From contig JALWKH010000002.1 of the NCBI GenBank assembly GCA_026996635.1, positions 1-6,421 on the forward strand: a stretch of 6,421 nucleotides of DNA, read 5' to 3'. The stretch's first letter is position 1; every line of letters starts with the position of its first letter. Below, piece by piece: positions 5,409 to 6,421 of the stretch. Below the pieces are notes generated by a model, which worked only from the letters and a program-made list of their open reading frames with translations, ran no database searches and had not been told where the DNA came from. The translations under genes were made by a program, and so were the position numbers. The stretch comes from Bacteroidales bacterium. Its GTDB lineage: Bacteria; Bacteroidota; Bacteroidia; Bacteroidales; JALTDM01.

Positions 5409-5732
5409 TTACTTTTGTTGTGTAAGATCGCTTGAATCTTTCAAAATAGTGTTAATATCCACTTTGATTCTTACATCGGGAGCAATTTCAAGAATAACGA
5501 TATTTTCTTTTATATCGGTGATTTTTCCGTAAATACCGCCTGCTGTTATTACCTTGTCACCTTTTTTCAGGCTTTTTCTGAACTTTTGTATTTCTTTTTG
5601 TCTTTTAACTTGTGGTCTGATAAGGAAAAAATAAAATACGACAATTATAAGTACGAAAAAAACAAGTGACATCATCGGATTTTGTTGGCCGCCTTGAGGT
5701 GCTGCCGTTAGTAAAATGTTTAAATATTCCAT
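5409..5732 (-). CDS. yajC: YajC, preprotein translocase subunit
   Basis: YajC is a small single-span inner-membrane protein that associates with SecDF and the SecYEG translocon. The 107 residues match the family in length and layout: a short Gly/Gln-rich N-terminus, a transmembrane helix at about 20-38, the family's IRPQ motif at 38-41, a basic juxtamembrane stretch (KRQKEIQKFRKSL) and the soluble domain signature LKKGDKVITAGGIYGKI at 55-71, then DVRIKVDINTI at 86-96. The ATG at 5732 is well placed; Met20 and Met21 at the edge of the helix are too far in. Upstream is the DUF1573 gene (55-nt gap containing a good -7 box) and downstream is ybbR at 6 nt. secDF is not in the window. Confidence 0.95.
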   Translation of the reverse strand: MEYLNILLTAAPQGGQQNPMMSLVFFVLIIVVFYFFLIRPQVKRQKEIQKFRKSLKKGDKVITAGGIYGKITDIKENIVILEIAPDVRIKVDINTILKDSSDLTQQK

Positions 5733-5757
5733 AACTTTCTGTTTTATTTGTTTGAGG

Positions 5758-5765
5758 CAAATATA
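5758..5765 (-). promoter_or_regulatory. Candidate -7 box for an internal yajC promoter
   Basis: TATATTTG on the minus strand (5765-5758) is a perfect match to the Bacteroidota -7 consensus TAnnTTTG, in the 55-bp gap before yajC. A start near 5751 would give a leader of about 19 nt. At the expected -33 distance there is no TTTG; the nearest one (5781-5778) is only 12 nt away. The yajC-ybbR pair may therefore be read both from here and from the DUF1573 promoter. Confidence 0.35.
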
Positions 5766-5787
5766 AGTTTAATTTTCCAAAGAATTC

Positions 5788-6291
5788 TTAATTATTTATT
5801 TCATCAGGACCCAAAACTTGTGCGTCGATTGACAACTCTGTCAGGTTTGGCTGTGTATTTGCCAAAATTCTTATGATTTTATGTTGGTAACCGTGTTTGC
5901 CCGCCGAGTTGAAAACTACTTCTATTTTACCTTTTCCACCCGGAGGTATTGGGTCTTTAGGATAGTCGGCAACAGTACAACCGCATGTCGTAGAAACTTT
6001 GGTTATAACCAAATCGGCATTTCCCGTATTTTCAAATTTGAAAGTATGTGCCACCTTTTCGCCTTCTATGAGTACGCCGAAATCAAAATTTTTCTGCTTG
6101 AATGTCATTCTAGGCAGTTCTTTACCGTCTAAACTTGTGTCTTTTAATGTAATAGGGTTTTCAACCACATCCGTGGAAATAAGACCCGAGTCCAAGTCAT
6201 TAGTTTTATTTTCGGGTGCTTTTTTTGAGTTGTTACACGAAATCAATCCTGCAAACATCAAAGCCACCGTTGCAATTATCATTCTTTTCAT
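5788..6291 (-). CDS. DUF1573-family lipoprotein
   Basis: The 167-residue product starts with a lipoprotein signal peptide: MKR, a hydrophobic core and the lipobox LISC with Cys at 19. The residues after Cys (NNSKKAPENK) lack an acidic surface-export signal, so it probably stays on the periplasmic face. A linker (20-60) leads into a single immunoglobulin-like DUF1573 domain (about 61-165). Its signs are FDFGVLIEGEKVAHTFKFENTGNADLVI, the hallmark STTCGCT with CxC at 103-105, and the PIPPGGKGKIEVVFNSAGKHG region followed by a final beta strand. The fold resembles ASH/MSP-type domains, which act in protein binding. The exact role is unknown; such genes are very common in Bacteroidota. It precedes yajC by 55 nt on the same strand. 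A perfect -7 box lies just upstream, so it is likely the first gene of the block. Confidence 0.9.
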   Translation of the reverse strand: MKRMIIATVALMFAGLISCNNSKKAPENKTNDLDSGLISTDVVENPITLKDTSLDGKELPRMTFKQKNFDFGVLIEGEKVAHTFKFENTGNADLVITKVSTTCGCTVADYPKDPIPPGGKGKIEVVFNSAGKHGYQHKIIRILANTQPNLTELSIDAQVLGPDEINN

Positions 6292-6309
6292 AGTCCGTCA
6301 ATTTTTGAG

Positions 6310-6346
6310 CAAAGTTAAATAATATTTATTCTGATTATCACGCAAA
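6310..6346 (-). promoter_or_regulatory. Candidate promoter of the DUF1573-yajC-ybbR block
   Basis: TAACTTTG (6317-6310, minus strand) matches TAnnTTTG perfectly and would start transcription near 6303, about 12 nt before the ATG at 6291. A TTTG lies at 6346-6343, but the 25-nt spacer is longer than the usual 19-21, so the -33 element is weak or displaced. I see no gene in the remaining 6347-6421 stretch, which is very AT-rich. Confidence 0.45.
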
Positions 6347-6421
6347 ACTTTTGTTTTAGTGTATATCGGACAAAAACAGACTTTATTTTGTAAAATCAAA
6401 TCTTTTTTTTTTGTATGTTTG

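Noticed and set aside
5999..6322. Plus-strand ORF of 107 codons over the DUF1573 gene
   Set aside because: It is antisense to a lipoprotein gene with a lipobox and the CGC motif. It also runs through that gene's candidate promoter.

Overview
The window looks like part of a Bacteroidota (probably Bacteroidales-like) chromosome. The DNA is AT-rich. Candidate promoters carry the Bacteroidota -7 box TAnnTTTG instead of sigma70-type elements, Shine-Dalgarno sequences are absent, and the gene blocks DUF1573-yajC-ybbR and tolC-HlyD-tsaB are arrangements I associate with this phylum. Stop codons TAA and TGA are used normally. All seven recognised genes lie on the minus strand, so the window reads from high to low coordinates. 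No assignment below the phylum is safe.

Right block (6317 to about 4304): a DUF1573 lipoprotein gene, then yajC, then a ybbR/CdaR-like gene. The last two are separated by only 6 nt. A strong intrinsic terminator at 4326-4304 closes the block. YajC is the small membrane subunit associated with SecDF, and YbbR-type proteins are membrane-anchored and act in the periplasm, so this is an envelope/secretion block.

Middle (about 3756-4390): a roughly 640-bp non-coding mosaic of palindromes. Two diverged direct copies of a multi-hairpin unit, built on GGCTAAAGCC and CGGGCTAAAGCCCG, flank a long imperfect inverted repeat that can fold into a branched structure. A separate 50-bp hairpin module lies between two TTAA tetranucleotides inside one module of the left copy, as if it had inserted there. 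This is the least ordinary part of the window. It resembles REP/BIME-type or MITE-like non-autonomous elements, but no transposase gene is present here.

Left block (3703 to 298): a TolC-family outer-membrane channel, an HlyD/MacA-type periplasmic adaptor and TsaB (tRNA t6A synthesis). These are coupled by 1-nt and 8-nt overlaps and probably read from a promoter just upstream of tolC. No inner-membrane pump gene is present, so the adaptor and channel must use a pump encoded elsewhere. After tsaB, a separate gene with its own candidate promoter begins and runs off the left edge. It encodes an exported TPR protein.
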